NCBI GenBank assembly: GCA_003117195.1
Contig: BDSI01000031.1
Coordinates: 843,501 to 907,500 of the forward strand
From: Eudorina sp. 2006-703-Eu-15
Lineage: Eukaryota; Chlorophyta; Chlorophyceae; Chlamydomonadales; Volvocaceae
DNA: 64,000 bases
Direction of reading: 5' to 3'
Position 1 is the first letter of the stretch. Every line of letters starts with the position of its first letter. The notes below the pieces were generated by a model. The model was not told where the DNA came from. It saw only the letters and a list, made by a program, of their open reading frames with translations, and searched no databases. Below, in pieces: positions 24,235 through 37,100 of the stretch. Both the position numbers and the translations under genes were made by a program.

Positions 24235-26655
24235 GACACTTGCAAAAATGTCCAGAACACTATATGCTATACGAATAGTTAAAGGTTTATATCAACTTAT
24301 CAGGAGACGAAATGGTAAATGGGTGCCGAAGAGCACTCAATATACACTCTTAGCAGCACCGAACGATAATCAGTGTTTGGCGGCGGAGTATTTGAAATGA
24401 CAGAAGATGATCACCGGATCACCGGTTTGGCGCCTCTAGAAAATACGGCAACGGGCAACCAACGGTCAACACGCCATGTGAGCTCCTGATGTCCTAATGA
24501 ATCAGCCAAAGCGTTCGAGATAATAATTTTTGGGTACTTTACTAATGCATTGCCGTTTAAGACCTCACAATGCCCATTGTAATCTTCGTGCAGCAAACAC
24601 TGCTGGATGTTGTACCGCCGTCGAAGTCAATTTCGGCGAACGAGGCTGTCTGCAATTAGAGCCGTTCACATTCGCCGCAATCGCAACAAGAAATATTTGC
24701 CTCCCATCATCTTCGAGAGACACCGAGACTCCCAAAAGCGCGGACTCCCTCGAGGGCAAGGGGCAAGGAATCACTCGTTCGATTGGCCGATCACTACTAC
24801 CCCGGGAACTAGTCTGTGGCCGTTGTCCCGCTTGATACGGGGTTGACAGACGACCGTCCGTGCGTCAGCGTTGAAACCGTACTCCGTAACATCAGGTATG
24901 GACTGGTTCTAAGCCACAACATGAGCCAGGATGGGCCGGAACAATGGTGTTCTTGGTGTGTAACACAAGAGCCCGTGGACTATGACAGGATCATAGTGGC
25001 CCAGAACAAGTCTATCCGCCAGGGGACACGCCTGCGCTCGCGACCGTCCAGGACAGGTCCCTCTGCATTAGTGTGGCCAGGGCGGCACATCCAGCAGGAA
25101 GACACCCCATGACTCCATCCAGGGCTGCGGCAGAGAGGTCCAACGGTAAGATCACGCAGGCGCAGTTGAAATTTTATGCCCGTACACAGGAAAGCATCAG
25201 GGGTTGCACCACGGTAGGAAATTCATGCATTTATATTACTCCAAAGTACGCCTTTACGCCGGGAGTAACTATTTAAGAATTACGGTTACGTCCCCAGGGG
25301 CAAATTGAAGGTACCAACCCTGCCATAGGCCAAGGAGGGCCAAGGTGTACGAAAAACCGCTGATGGCCGGTGCGTACATCGTACACCTTGGCCTATCATC
25401 AAGATGAACATCAGCACCATGAAGTGCCGCTGTGCTTTTGCCTTGTAATCTGACTATTATAGCTGATGTGCGGACTGGGAAATTGAAAGACATTGACTGG
25501 GAGGGGCATGGGACCCGATGGGACGCTGCAACTATCCGCGGCCCAAGACTCCTCCGTGTCACAATCACAATCATAATCACGCATGACACTGTCTGGGCGG
25601 CCCGACTACGCTTGCCGATTCTGCGTAAGGGAGGCTTATTTCGTTGCGCCGCCCGGTAGACAGCTTAAAGACAGCTTAAACCGAACACCGCGGCAACCAT
25701 CCTTCACGACAACGCGACACCCCAGCCCATTACGGTCACCGAAACGCACGGCAGGGTTGGTACCGGAATGTTTTGCCCCTGGGGGCGTAACCGTTATTCT
25801 GAAATAACTACGCCCGGCGACAGGGAAAAAGGGAAATGGTGAATGGCAAAGGATCGCAAGGCTTGGCACAATAGGGCATGAGGGTTTTGGAATACACGAA
25901 GATTTTGTTGCGGATGACATTAAAATACGGCAACTCCGGCTTCTAGTGAGTTGTTGTCTATGTTATAGCATCACTGAGGCAGGCTGAGGCCGCCATAAGT
26001 TGCCTTGGGCAGCTGCTTTCGAACAACCGTCACCAGCAAACCCTGTGTTTGTACTAACGTCTTATGCATCTTAGTGGTATGCAACCAATACAGTTACTAT
26101 GATGAAGTGTGCAGGGTCTGACACGCCAACATGATTGTGCCGCTGCGTTGCCGCTGCGTTTGCCTCGGGCGTCCCATGGCTCTCGGGTCTTTCTCGAAAG
26201 AACGGCAGCCCATCAGCGTCACAGCCTATATTTCGACGTATTATGATTGATCAATTTAACAAACTCTGACCTGCGAATATCCGCGAACTGACGCTGTGTA
26301 ACTTGAAAAGTGCCCGTTACCAGCTTCCTACCCGTAGAATGGTTGCAATACATCAAACCTCTAATGGCTGTGTTAACACAAATTGCAATAAATTGAATGT
26401 CCGATCCTCCAGGCAAATTTAGGAAATCGCGGGCCCACCCTGGAGTGCTGGTCCTCAGTTAGGGGAGGGACGCTCCCTGCATGCCCTCTCTTTAGGCCCT
26501 GCAATAAAGCGGGCCACTCTGCCTTACAAAGCTTTTGCTTGCAATCCTTTTGCGGGCCTGAGTGCCTTTTTTGGTAAGCCCGCCACTAGGTTAAATTGTC
26601 ACTAGCGCCGTCTCACACGCCGAGAACTTGCCTCCGCAGAAGCAAACCAGCAGAC
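24235..26655. promoter_or_regulatory. Divergent intergenic region between the MYND and eIF4A genes
   Basis: It separates two genes transcribed away from each other, so both promoters should lie here, near 24.25-24.4 and 26.4-26.65 kb. The middle is occupied by a foldback element (25257-25819). No coding frame is supportable. Parts of 24.24-24.55 and 26.05-26.42 kb are AT-rich. Confidence 0.45.
25257..25819. mobile_element. Foldback/MITE-like element with ~68-bp inverted ends
   Basis: The sequence 25257-25324 reappears in reverse complement at 25750-25819 with roughly 80 percent identity. Shared blocks include GGTTACG, CCCCAGGGGCAAA and GGTACCAACCCTGCC. The interior of about 425 bp has no transposase frame, so it would be non-autonomous. 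A second perfect 14-bp stem (25338-25351 with 25380-25393) lies just inside the left end. I cannot delimit target-site duplications with certainty. Confidence 0.65.
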
Positions 26656-29600
26656 ATGGCTGCACCACCGGTTGAGCTGCGCACTGGTTTTGATGACCGC
26701 GCCTTCGACACGAAGATGCAGGCCTTGTAAGTTGCCGCCGCCCTTGACGCAGTCCGCACAAGATGATGTCTCGCCGCTAAGGAAACCGCTGATGGCATCA
26801 TTGTTTTTCGCTCTGCAGCCTGACCAACAACACGGATAACTTTTACACTGACTGGGAGGAGAGCTTTGACAGTTTCGACCAGATGAACCTGCATGAGAAC
26901 CTGCTGCGCGGTATCTACGCCTATGGTAGGTTTAATACTGTTGACCTTGCAGCGGTCCCTCAATATTTAAATAGCAGCTGGTCCGTGAGCCTGGAATCTT
27001 GGACTTGGAGCTGTCGCCCGTGGGTGCCCTGGACGAGGCTGTGTGGTCCGTGCGCCCCAAGAGCTCCACACGGGTTGTGCCGCCGGTGTCGCTGCGATGT
27101 ACGGTTCATGTGAATGCGCCGTACTGACATATTGCGTTGTTTCCGAACGTGGCCAGTCCCCTACCGAGCCAGACGCAGCTGACTGTCACCCTTTGGGACG
27201 CCATGCCATAGATTTAGTGTATATCGCTTGGAAGATGCATGTAAGATGCCCGCCGCGTGGCTGCGGCCTGTGCGCCTTCGAGCTGCGTCTGGCTCGATGG
27301 CTGACTGGTCTCAATCGTGAACCCGTGTTGAGCTGCGGCGCAACATCGAGGGCGCTGGGGCAAAGTCGTTCTTGTGTGTTGGCACCTATGCTTCCAGTGG
27401 TAGTTTGGAGCCATCAGTCTCCATGTCGCCGCTGGTATAAACGCGGACCCCTACCCCATCGCCCTGGTGGCACATCTCCCGCTCAGGTTTCGAGAAGCCG
27501 TCGGCCATTCAGTCCAAGGGTATCGTGCCCTTCACCAAGGGTCTGGATGTGATTCAGCAGGCTCAGTCGGGCACGGGCAAGACCGCCACGTTCTGCGCGG
27601 GCATTCTCAACAACCTGGACTACAACCTGAACGAGTGCCAGGCGCTGGTCCTGGCCCCGACCCGTGAGCTGGCGCAGCAGATTGAGAAGGTCATGCGCGC
27701 TCTGGGCGACTTCCTGCAGGTCAAGTGCCACGCCTGCGTCGGCGGCACCAGCGTGCGCGAGGATGCCCGCATCCTGGGCGCCGGCGTGCAGGTGGTCGTG
27801 GGCACCCCCGGTCGCGTGTTCGATATGCTGCGCCGCCGCTACCTGCGCGCGGACAACATCAAGATGTTCGTTCTGGACGAGGCCGATGAGATGCTGTCTC
27901 GCGGTTTCAAGGACCAGATTTACGACATCTTCCAGCTGCTGCCGCCGAAGCTGCAGGTGGGCGCGTGGGCGCTCGCGGCGGTGTTGAATGCGACGTGGTG
28001 TAGCGGAGGCTTGTGTTGTATTTGATTTTTGAAGCAATGGGTAAATCGTTTGGAGAATCTAATCAGCGGGCGTAGCGGCCTGCGCCGCATTGCATACGTC
28101 TTGGCATCAAGTCACTGGACGGACAGCCGGATGCGGAATAGCTATGGAGAGCGGCCAGCAATGCGGCGGAAACGGACGTCAGCGGACTTCGCAGCAGCTG
28201 CAGCAACAGCTATTGCTGCGGCAGCCTGGTCAGATCACCTCAATTGCGGAAGCAGCAGCAGGAGCGACGGAGTTGTGGTGGCTGCCTGCTACTCACGGTC
28301 TGACATCAGAGGCGACGATGACACGGACGCAATGCAAGAGTTCGCACTGCGAGGGCCCTGCAGTAGGGTCCTTGTCACCATTGCCGCCGCCGGTCAAGTG
28401 GCAGGCAGATGACACCGCAGTAATGGTTGCAGCTTTCCAATCCGTGGACCGATAGCGCCCATGAAGCCAGGGGAAATCATGGGCAGGGCCACGGTGCAGC
28501 AGCTGCAGATGCAGCTCGGCGGCGAGCATCATCCCAACACAGCGGTGGTTTCAGGAATGTGATTCCGGGCGAGACTGTAGCGGGCATGCGCTCGCACGCG
28601 TCGTTCCACTTCGCCGCTGAGTGCCTGCATTGCGGCAATTGAGTGCAGCGGGGCTGCTGCGGGTGCTGCTTTGAATGCCAGGCCTGTCAAGGCGCGAAAA
28701 TGACCAATTGTATGGGTGATCACTTTTTCGGCCCCCAGGTGGGCGTGTTCTCCGCCACGCTGCCCCCCGAGGCGCTGGAGATCACCCGCAAGTTCATGAA
28801 CAAGCCGGTAAGGCTAAGGGTCGTTCTTGTATGGTGTTGGGTTTTGACCATTTCCGACAGAGGCATGGTTTAAAAACCTTGGTTTTCATCCGGTAGCGTG
28901 CATCAGTTCACGATTGAAAGCCGACGGTTTAAAGCCGATGCTTGCGTACCGGCATGTTTACGCCGGTAAATCGGGTCAGCTCACACAGTTGAAATGAGCA
29001 CCTTTGCATGGATTAGGTCACCATGCTCTCGGTCTGGGTACTACTTTTCCCGATAGGTGCGCATTCTGGTCAAGCGCGATGAGCTCACCCTGGAGGGTAT
29101 CAAGCAGTTCTACGTCAACGTGGACAAGGAGGAGTGGAAGCTGGACACTCTGTGCGACCTGTACGAGACGCTGGCCATCACGCAGTCGGTTATCTTCGCC
29201 AACACTCGCCGCAAGGTAGGCCGTTCCTGCAAAATTTGTTTACACGGCGAGACTTACAACTGCAAACAAGCCGTATGCTGAACGTTTATGACAGCGACCG
29301 GGTGTGCAAGTTGGGCCGGACAGCGAAGCTATGCAGGAACAGGTTGATGTGCCTCATGATTATGTTCCGATCGACCCGCTCACAGCCGGCTAAGCTGGTC
29401 GAACCCGGCCTATCCCCAGGTCGACTGGCTCACGGACAAGATGCGCGAGCGCGACCACACTGTGTCGGCCACTCACGGCGACATGGACCAGAACACCCGC
29501 GACGTGATTATGCGGGAGTTCCGCTCCGGGTCGTCGCGTGTGCTCATCACCACCGATCTCCTGGCGCGCGGCATCGACGTGCAGCAGGTGTCGCTGGTGA

Positions 29601-29995
29601 TCAACTACGATCTGCCCACGCAGCCGGAGAACTACCTGCACCGCATTGGTCGTTCCGGCCGCTTTGGTCGCAAGGGTGTGGCGATCAACTTTGTCACCAA
29701 GGTTGGTGTGACATTTGTTTTAGATAAATTTCTTTCCGCTCTGGGAGGAGTATGGCATAAACGATAAATTCGAGACGGTTTGCGCAAAGATATGTAGTGG
29801 AGATACCCGAGAGGGTTCTGAGGGCATCCGAATGAAACAATACATGATGTTTGGCATCAATGCCATGGAAGACTTGAAAGCCGCTGCCGTTGCAATCCGC
29901 ACCTGCAGGACGATGAGCGCATGCTCCAGGACATCCAGCGGTTCTACAACACCGTCATTGAGGAGTTGCCGTCCAACGTGGCCGACCTCATCTAA
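26656..29995 (+). CDS. eIF4A-type DEAD-box RNA helicase (translation initiation factor 4A)
   Basis: ATP-dependent RNA helicase of the cap-binding complex that unwinds 5' leaders for ribosome scanning; cytosolic. Seven exons in phase: 26656-26726, 26819-26925, 27487-27956, 28739-28807, 29057-29215, 29420-29701, 29909-29995, giving 414 residues, the normal eIF4A length. All helicase motifs are intact: Q motif GFEKPSAIQ (about 60-68), motif I AQSGTGKT (85-92), [16 protein letters not shown] (about 190), SAT, the VIFANTRRK strand, ARGID and HRIGRSGR. The protein ends in NVADLI, as expected for eIF4A. The N-terminal [17 protein letters not shown] matches true eIF4A better than eIF4A3, though I cannot compute this. 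Intron 2 carries a perfect 16-bp inverted repeat. The start ATG is the only plausible one before the first exon's frame. Confidence 0.97.
27154..27308. repeat. Inverted repeat in eIF4A intron 2
   Basis: CGAGCCAGACGCAGCT at 27165-27180 is exactly complementary to 27281-27296, and CCAGTC (27154-27159) pairs with GACTGG (27303-27308) outside it. A transcript could fold into a long stem with a loop of about 100 bases. Confidence 0.8.
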
Positions 29996-30933
29996 GCGCT
30001 TTGTGGCAGCTTGGCAGTGCCGACGTCTGGAACCATACAAATGAAGGAAAGGCTGCAGGATGCTGGGGTTGCTGAGCCGCAGCTCCACCCCAAGGCTGCT
30101 GTTGCGGACATGGAGCCATTGCGTGCTGCTGGTGCCGCTGCTGTGATGCGTTGCAATGCTGCATGCCGGCTTAAGGGATTGCCCTCGCTCCACCTTGCGT
30201 GTGTGTTATGAGTGTGGCTGCCGGCGAAAGTTCTTTGATGGTTGGAATACAGCTGCAGGAGAGATTTTGCCGTATTTGTACGGCAGCACTCGGTATTCGT
30301 TCATCACTGGGTGTGCGCTGTATCGTCTCCGTACCGGACGCGTATCGCCCTGACCTCTTGCCCGCTGACCACGTTGCAATCTTGTAAGGGAGACAGTCAT
30401 GATCACCCTTTCCCGCAGCAACTGGATTTCATGGATGTACTTGCAGCGCAAGGTTTGGCGGAAAGAGATCTGTACTGACGACGAGAAGTACTGAACTCGA
30501 TAACTGCTCGCGTGATTTCTCATCAGATACAGATTATGTGCCAGTATATAATTGCAGTCAGGACAAATACAATTTTAAGCAAATGTTACAGGGGGGGCTT
30601 AATTGTAAGCAAATGTTACAGAAGGGACCAGCAATCCACACTTTGGAATTGTCGTATCGTGCCCAAAGCAGACAACGCATACATGCCACACAGCACATGC
30701 CGTACCAAAGCTTCAAGGTTCTTGAATTGTCTTACGTACGTGTATTTCTTGCCTATGTTAATTTCAACATTCACACAGGATACCTGTCGTATCGTTTATT
30801 GCACGCTTCAAAGCATAGTTAAGCGGTGTTAAGTTACTTAATCATAATTTGAACTCTTGAACATTCTGAATAGTGAGCTGAGCGTAGTACTCAGCCGAAG
30901 CATTACTATTACTTCATATTTACACAGTCTCGA
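29996..30933. other. eIF4A 3' UTR and promoter of the next gene
   Basis: No gene. The first 390 bases are probably eIF4A 3' UTR, ending after a TGTAA. From about 30500 the sequence is AT-rich and contains a short direct repeat (AAGCAAATGTTACAG twice, about 30578-30592 and 30607-30621). Confidence 0.5.
30383..30387 (+). terminator. Candidate poly(A) signal of eIF4A
   Basis: TGTAA, 388 bases past the eIF4A stop, the first on this strand. Confidence 0.6.
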
Positions 30934-32961
30934 ATGACTGATCCAGCGCTGCCTTGGGCTCTTCCTGTTCCGGATGCGGAGGCCGAGGAGAAAGCTGAGG
31001 CACCCGAGGAACAAAAGTCTGGCAGCGAAGAGCAGAGTGCAATTAAATTCCTTACGCTTGAATCGGCTGGCGTTGCTGCCGGTGGACGGATAGAGGTTGG
31101 ACCGCTGTTAACGCTTTTGTAACGTTGCGGATCTATGGATGAACACTGACGGTTTTCCTTGGGCTGCGCAGGTTAGCTGGCAGGTGGAGCCGGACGAGGG
31201 AGAAGCCTATTTTCGGGTACATAAGGGTTATCACCTTAAGTATGTATGGCACGACAGGCCTGCCTACCCGGGGTCTTACGCCTTGAATGGACGCCGTTGT
31301 GCAGTGGTGGGGTGCAACCGTAGTGGGGCCAAGCGAACAGAAGGACGCGGACCGGCCCGAAGCGCCTGTGTACGAGCTGCTGTAAGTACCAACGGAGAAG
31401 GCCCATGACCGTGGCGTGCGACCGATTGCTCCTTGCATCAATCAGCTTATACGCATTGCCAAGTACTTCCCCATGTTACCCTGCAGTTACGACTCCCACG
31501 AGGACTTTGAGCAGGAGCGCGGCCACGTGATCTTCGTCACCGACCGTAAGCCCTGTGTTGCCGGGCCTCGTGCTGTGCGTCCAGCGCTCGGCACGCTACC
31601 TCTCCTGCCATCGATAATCTCCCTACCTCGACAAGGCGACCATACCAGCTGTGGAAATGGAGTCTAGCCGGGCGCACCGCACATGTCGACTGCAATTGTG
31701 TGGTCAACTACTATTCGTGCCCTGCGCTGTCTCGTAGATGCTCTACGCCAGTTGGACCAGGCGGACGAGCTTGCATGGCGGCGCGAAGGCGACATGTGGG
31801 ACGGTTACTCGGACGATGTAAGCTTAATCCTTTCAGCCGCGACGGAATCAGCTGCCAATTGTGACCATCTTAAAATGATTCCATGCCCAAGTACCATCGG
31901 GGCATGGTCACCTGCGCATGCTGCAGGGCCGAATGCATGCCTACTGTATCCGGGGCAAATTTGCCGCGAAGGACCCGCTTGTTATGAAAGTCCTTGGGTT
32001 TTGCCCGAAGTCGAAATGGCAGGGTAATGGTGATTTAGCCGCGCGCTCCCATTTCATTCAACAGGACGACAGCAGCCAGGGAGAAGAGGCGACTGACGGT
32101 GACGCCCTGCTTACCATGGACGACCTGAAAGAACTGGGCGATAAATTCGAAAGGTGATATCCAACAGCACTCGGTGCTCCGACCGACGTCGACGCAATGC
32201 ATTAGCATGCAAGGGCATTTTCATCCGCCAACGGAGCGGGCACGTCCGCTGTTCTTGCGAACGCCTGCCATAGGTGACGTACACGATTTTACTGTAACAA
32301 TACTGCTGCCCCCGGCGGCGATTGCTGGCTGTTGGTGTCCTCCTCTCTGACCCTGCACGGCCATGCCTGGGCATCGAGCAGGCGGGAGCTCGGCGGGCGC
32401 AAGCTGGAGGACGTAGAGCAGGAGGCGCTGCAGTCGATGGAGCCCAGCAAGCGGATCGCCATGGCGGCTGGCTTCCGGGACTTCGCAGACAACCTACTGT
32501 GAGCACGAAAAGAACGAAGTGGTCCGCGCATCGGGAGGGCAAGTGTTGTGGTGGGACAAGAGGGAGACACGCTGGGATCTGCAACATGCAACACCTCGGA
32601 CACAAAGCGTGCTTGCAGTTCAGGCATCTGGCTGACGCCTACATGGGTTGTGTCGAGGGCTGCGGCTTGCCGGGCGGATCGCGTTGGACTCCGTAGGTTT
32701 GTGACATGCCCCGCGTTAGACGATCCTGCCGATCCGATTGGTGGATTCTGCCGATCCCCGAAGTGAGCGCGCTAACGTACTGCCCTGGGCTTCGTGAGGC
32801 GACGTAAAAGTAAGACAGTTTTTCTCGCTCGCTGTTTCGCCCTGTTCGCCCGCAGTTCTTTCCTCCAAGAGCGCATGAGTGCCGAAGACGGCGGCGTGGT
32901 GACGGCGGAGCACGTGAAAGCCTTCACCGAGTCACTACAGAAGAAGCAGCGCACACGCTAA
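30934..32961 (+). CDS. Unrecognised acidic protein with Tudor/Agenet-like core
   Basis: I do not recognise the gene. Exons join in phase: 30934-31095, 31172-31216, 31305-31381, 31487-31545, 31738-31817, 32065-32153, 32382-32498, 32856-32961 (244 residues). A longer version uses the acceptor at 31926 instead of 32064 and adds 46 residues in frame; I prefer the shorter because it gives a continuous acidic run (GYSDDDDSSQGEE). The N-terminus is acidic (Glu/Asp/Pro-rich). The middle part, with VSWQVEPDEGEAYFRWWGATV, then YELLYDSHEDFE and GHVIFVTD, reads like a small beta-barrel of the Tudor/Agenet kind, which binds methylated tails; this is inference from pattern only. The C-terminal 90 residues are charged and helical (LKELGDKFER, LQKKQRTR). 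There are no signal peptide or membrane segments, so it is likely nuclear or cytosolic. Confidence 0.75.
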
Positions 32962-34146
32962 ACGCGCCTTGTATCACAATAACAGCAGGCGTAGCGCACT
33001 GATGTGCGCCGCCTTATGAACTGCTGTCATCTAATACGGGTGTTAACTTCTTCGAGCATATGGAACGACCAGGACACGTCGCTAGGATTTGGCGCCGGGC
33101 GCTAGGATTTGGCTCGATTGTTAGGAGCGGCTCAACTGATAGAACTGTCCCAGTATTGCCTAAATATCCTGATTTCGTAGTGGCGCTTTCCCACTGTACC
33201 ATAGTAGTATCGACACCGCATGAGTACTGACGAAAGGCGCCCGGTTGGAACATGTACAGATTGCTTCTTACCGCATGCGGAACCTAGGGCTTCGCAATTT
33301 TGCTGTCATGTCGTTTGTCCAGGCAACAAACTGACCGGGATCACCTACTGAGGTTGCAGTTGGTTTTGGACTCACAGCCGTACGTGACCGTGCATGGATA
33401 ATGCGCGTCTTTTTCCTTAGCTGCGTGCTAGTGCTCTTAGCGTCCTGCTCGGACGTTCTGAGGGCAGGAAAAGCCTGGCGACGCGGTTATGACAGACCCT
33501 GTAATGCAAGAACTACGACTCAGACGTCGAGCGTTACGACAGGCCACGATTACAGCGTGCAATCCGACAATCGCACATTCGTGTTCATCAAGCTTGCAGG
33601 CGCCCACAAATTATTGCAATACGATAAATTAACATATGCCATCTCATCAACGCAGCAAAGTGTGCACAAGCAGCATCTATCTGCTGAAAATGCACCGTGT
33701 GACTTTTCCAAGACACGCAAGGACAGTTCAGTATTGGAACGCCCGAGTTGCACGCATGCAGTGGCAGCGTTGTTACGTGTCCGTGTTTGCCTCAATTCTC
33801 GCCCGGTTGCCAAGATTCCTGCCAGATCATTTAGGCGTGTGCGTGTCGCCACTACTGCGCCTTGATGTTAGCGAAGGCGCCGTGGCTGATTTTTCTTTTC
33901 GCAGGCCATTGCACGGACTGCCTAGCGATTACGCGTCTGGGTTTTATTCTTGAGTCTGCCGGGCGCGCAGAATGCCCGCGTTTTGACGGCTTCACCTCTA
34001 CTTAAGCTCCATCGACCGCAACAAAGAAACATGCGTTGACGGCAACTCGCTTGGAGGATCGGATCGGAAGGGATATCTTATAGGGTCACTCGCAGCCTGC
34101 CTCGCTCGTCAGCAGGTGCCAGCCAAGTCTGGGCTGACGGGTGGAC
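32962..34146. other. Intergenic between two plus-strand genes
   Basis: Contains the 3' UTR of the acidic-protein gene and the promoter of the MYND-CS gene. A short direct repeat GCTAGGATTTGGC occurs twice near 33081-33113. A TGTAA at 33500-33504 is the first poly(A)-like signal after the stop. No coding frame is supportable. Confidence 0.45.
33500..33504 (+). terminator. Candidate poly(A) signal of the acidic-protein gene
   Basis: TGTAA about 540 bases past the stop codon at 32961. Confidence 0.4.
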
Positions 34147-37100
34147 ATGGCTGTCCGCTACGAGGAGGAGCAACCCAGCTCCAGGGAATGCGGTAGGTCT
34201 GTCTGCGGCCATGCGTGGTTGGTCGCAGACTCCACCCTGATGAGTTTCTGCCCCGATGTGCGGCCCTTGAACAATGCAGCAAACTGCGGCGCATCGGACA
34301 ACCTCCTGCGATGCAGCCGCTGCCGTTCCGAGTGGTTCTGTTCAATGAAGTGCCACAAGGTAGAGCACGCAGGCGGCGCAGAACTGAGGTTGCCAAGCGT
34401 CAAAGCCAACCTTCGAAAGTCACTGATACCCCGCCCGTTTAGTCAAATACAGATGGCTCACTACCGGGGCGCGCGCTGGTGACAGAGGAGAACGTGTACA
34501 TTGATTGCAGCCAGGGCGAGACGCGAGAGCACCATTGATGCGTGGCACCTGTGCTTTGTGCACTGTAATGTAACCGTTACAAGGTGGACCCGTATCCCGA
34601 CCGGGTGTGCACTGCCTGATGAATATGCGCCCTTTGCATATGTACGCCCCTTGGCGTACAGTCGTACTGGCCCTTCCACAGGCAGAGCTGCCGGAGGAAC
34701 GAATTTGCAGATGCCTTGGAGGACAACGACCCGCGGTTCGCGGCGTGGCTGCGGCGGCACGGGAAGCAAGCCGTTCTTGGCGACGGTAAGCCGGGATCCA
34801 GGAGCAGCACTGCTTGGTTGACCCCGCCCTAGACACAACCAAAGGCACGCATGACGCAGCCTAGCAACGCGTCCTTGGATGCGTGCGTAAATCGTGCCGT
34901 TTTTCGTCCCATGCACAGTAACCAATCAATAGTCGTGAAAGGTACGTATTAGCGCAAACTGTCTCCGCCGGCCGCTCCCAACTTTGTGACGTCCCTGTCC
35001 GTCTGCGTCACAGATGAGGTGGAGCGGCTGGAGCGTGCCTCCAGGGCAGTGTGCGGGACTGACCGCAAAGAGGTGATGCAGTCCATGTACGGCCGACTGG
35101 ATCCAAAACCCGAAGGTGCGCACGAGGCATCGATTACGGTACACCCGCATGAAGAGGGCTGCAGCTTGCAGGGATGGCGGACGGAGCGAAGTGCACACCC
35201 AGGCGTCGTTGGCTTTGTACGGACGTCTCCATATTTCGGTAGTCATCACCGCTTCTGCCGATGTACGACCGTCAGGGCCGACGTACAGCTCCGCTGAGCG
35301 GCTGCGAGTGCTGGAGCGCGAACGCGAGGAGGCCATGCAGGTGTGCGGTCCCTTGCGGTCCGATGTGCCCGGCGCGTCTCCGAAGGATCACCGCATGATG
35401 AGCGAGTGCCGTCGGGGTTTAAGAGTGCGTGAGGAATGTACGCAGCCGAGTGCAACGAATCGGCGAAAATCCCAGATCTGCCAGTTGCAAGACGCCTGGC
35501 CTCAGAGTATTGGCGTCAGGTGCATCCAGTGCAACGCCCGTTCGTGTAAATCGCGGTCAGCAGCCAACATAGATAGAAAGTAAGCGTCAGCAGCTTCCTT
35601 GCCCGCAATCCCCGTCCATGTCGGAGGGTCATTCCTGCGGCTGCTGCATGTGGTAACGGCGCGTTTGCACCACACGTCGCCACACGGCTCCCGCAGCCCC
35701 TTAGGACTACGGTTGCATTTGCTATCCGTAAGGTTCGTTCCCATTGGTAACGACTCGTGTCCACAGGCGCGCATGATGAGCCGCCAGGACCGTGCCTGGT
35801 CCGCTATCGCTGTCGAGCACGGCATGGGGATGGAGTGCGCAAGGTACGGGCGCTGCCGAGGTATGGCACAGCAGATCTGAGCATCTGACTGCTCGCGGTT
35901 CCCTTGCTCATGCTCAACCTGCGCGCCATCGAAGCGGGATACCCGGGGTACTGTCGACTGAGTAGGCCTGATGCCGATAGTCGATGTCATGACTGGGCTT
36001 GCAAATCCATTTATTCAGCTTGGATTGCACTCCTCACAGCGTGGGACTGGGTGTGCCTCGACTGTATTCTTTGCACCCCCTAGTCCCTACGGCGTGGTAA
36101 CGTAGTGAATGGTTGTCCACTCGCGCGTCGCTGTGCAACAGGTACAAGTGGACACAGAACCAGTCCCACGTTTACGTGTATGTACGTTTAGCTTCGGGGG
36201 TGTCCGCCGCCATGCTCCGAGTAAAGCTCGGGACGTCTTCACTGTCCGTGGCCCTGGGCGGAGACGAGCAGTGCACCCTGCTGGATGGCAAACTGTACGG
36301 CGCCGTCAAGGCTGAGCACAGCACGTGGTTCGTGGGTGAGCGGATGCAGCCATGCGGTTCGGGCGTGGCCACATACGGTATACATGCTGTTCAGCAAGCA
36401 GCTCTGGGGCGGCTCCGGGCGGGCCCAACATCTCCAAGTCAGGCGATGGCTGGCTGCTTGATGCTGCCTTTTATTCTCATGCATGATATCTGTACCGGGC
36501 ATTGGTATCCCACTAGCCATGTGGTCGTACACCTGCAGCGGTACTAGTACGGCACTCGAACAGCACGTAATAGACAGTCCGTCCTTTTCTCACGCTGGCA
36601 TTCGGGTACCTCCGGTCGTGACGGTTGAATGCATGAATGAATGAAGCAATGAACGTTACAGCGGACCCTGAAAAGGGGTGTCAGGCCCCAATGGGTGTTG
36701 GGCACGGCGAGGGCACTGGTACTGGCACAGGGTCAACTGTGGATACCAGGGTAAGCCCCAGCAGGCCCCACCGACAAGGCGGCAAGACACCTCCACACGG
36801 TTGTCGTAGCAGCCACCCCATGTCCCTTATATCAATAAAAACAGCGAAACCGCTAGAGAGCACCAAACCCCACACTCCCGCCCCTCAACGCCGGCGCATG
36901 CGTGCGCCGCAGACGATGGCGTCCTGCACATCCAGCTGCTGAAGGTCTGCCGACGCGGCCACTATGCCCCCGGAACCACCAACGCCAACACCTGGTGGCG
37001 CTCCTTGTGGGAGGCATGCCCACCGCTGGAGACCCTGCCGCGTCCCCACCCGCCAACACGATACTACTGGTGAGCTTGCAGCCCAGCGAACATCCTTTCC

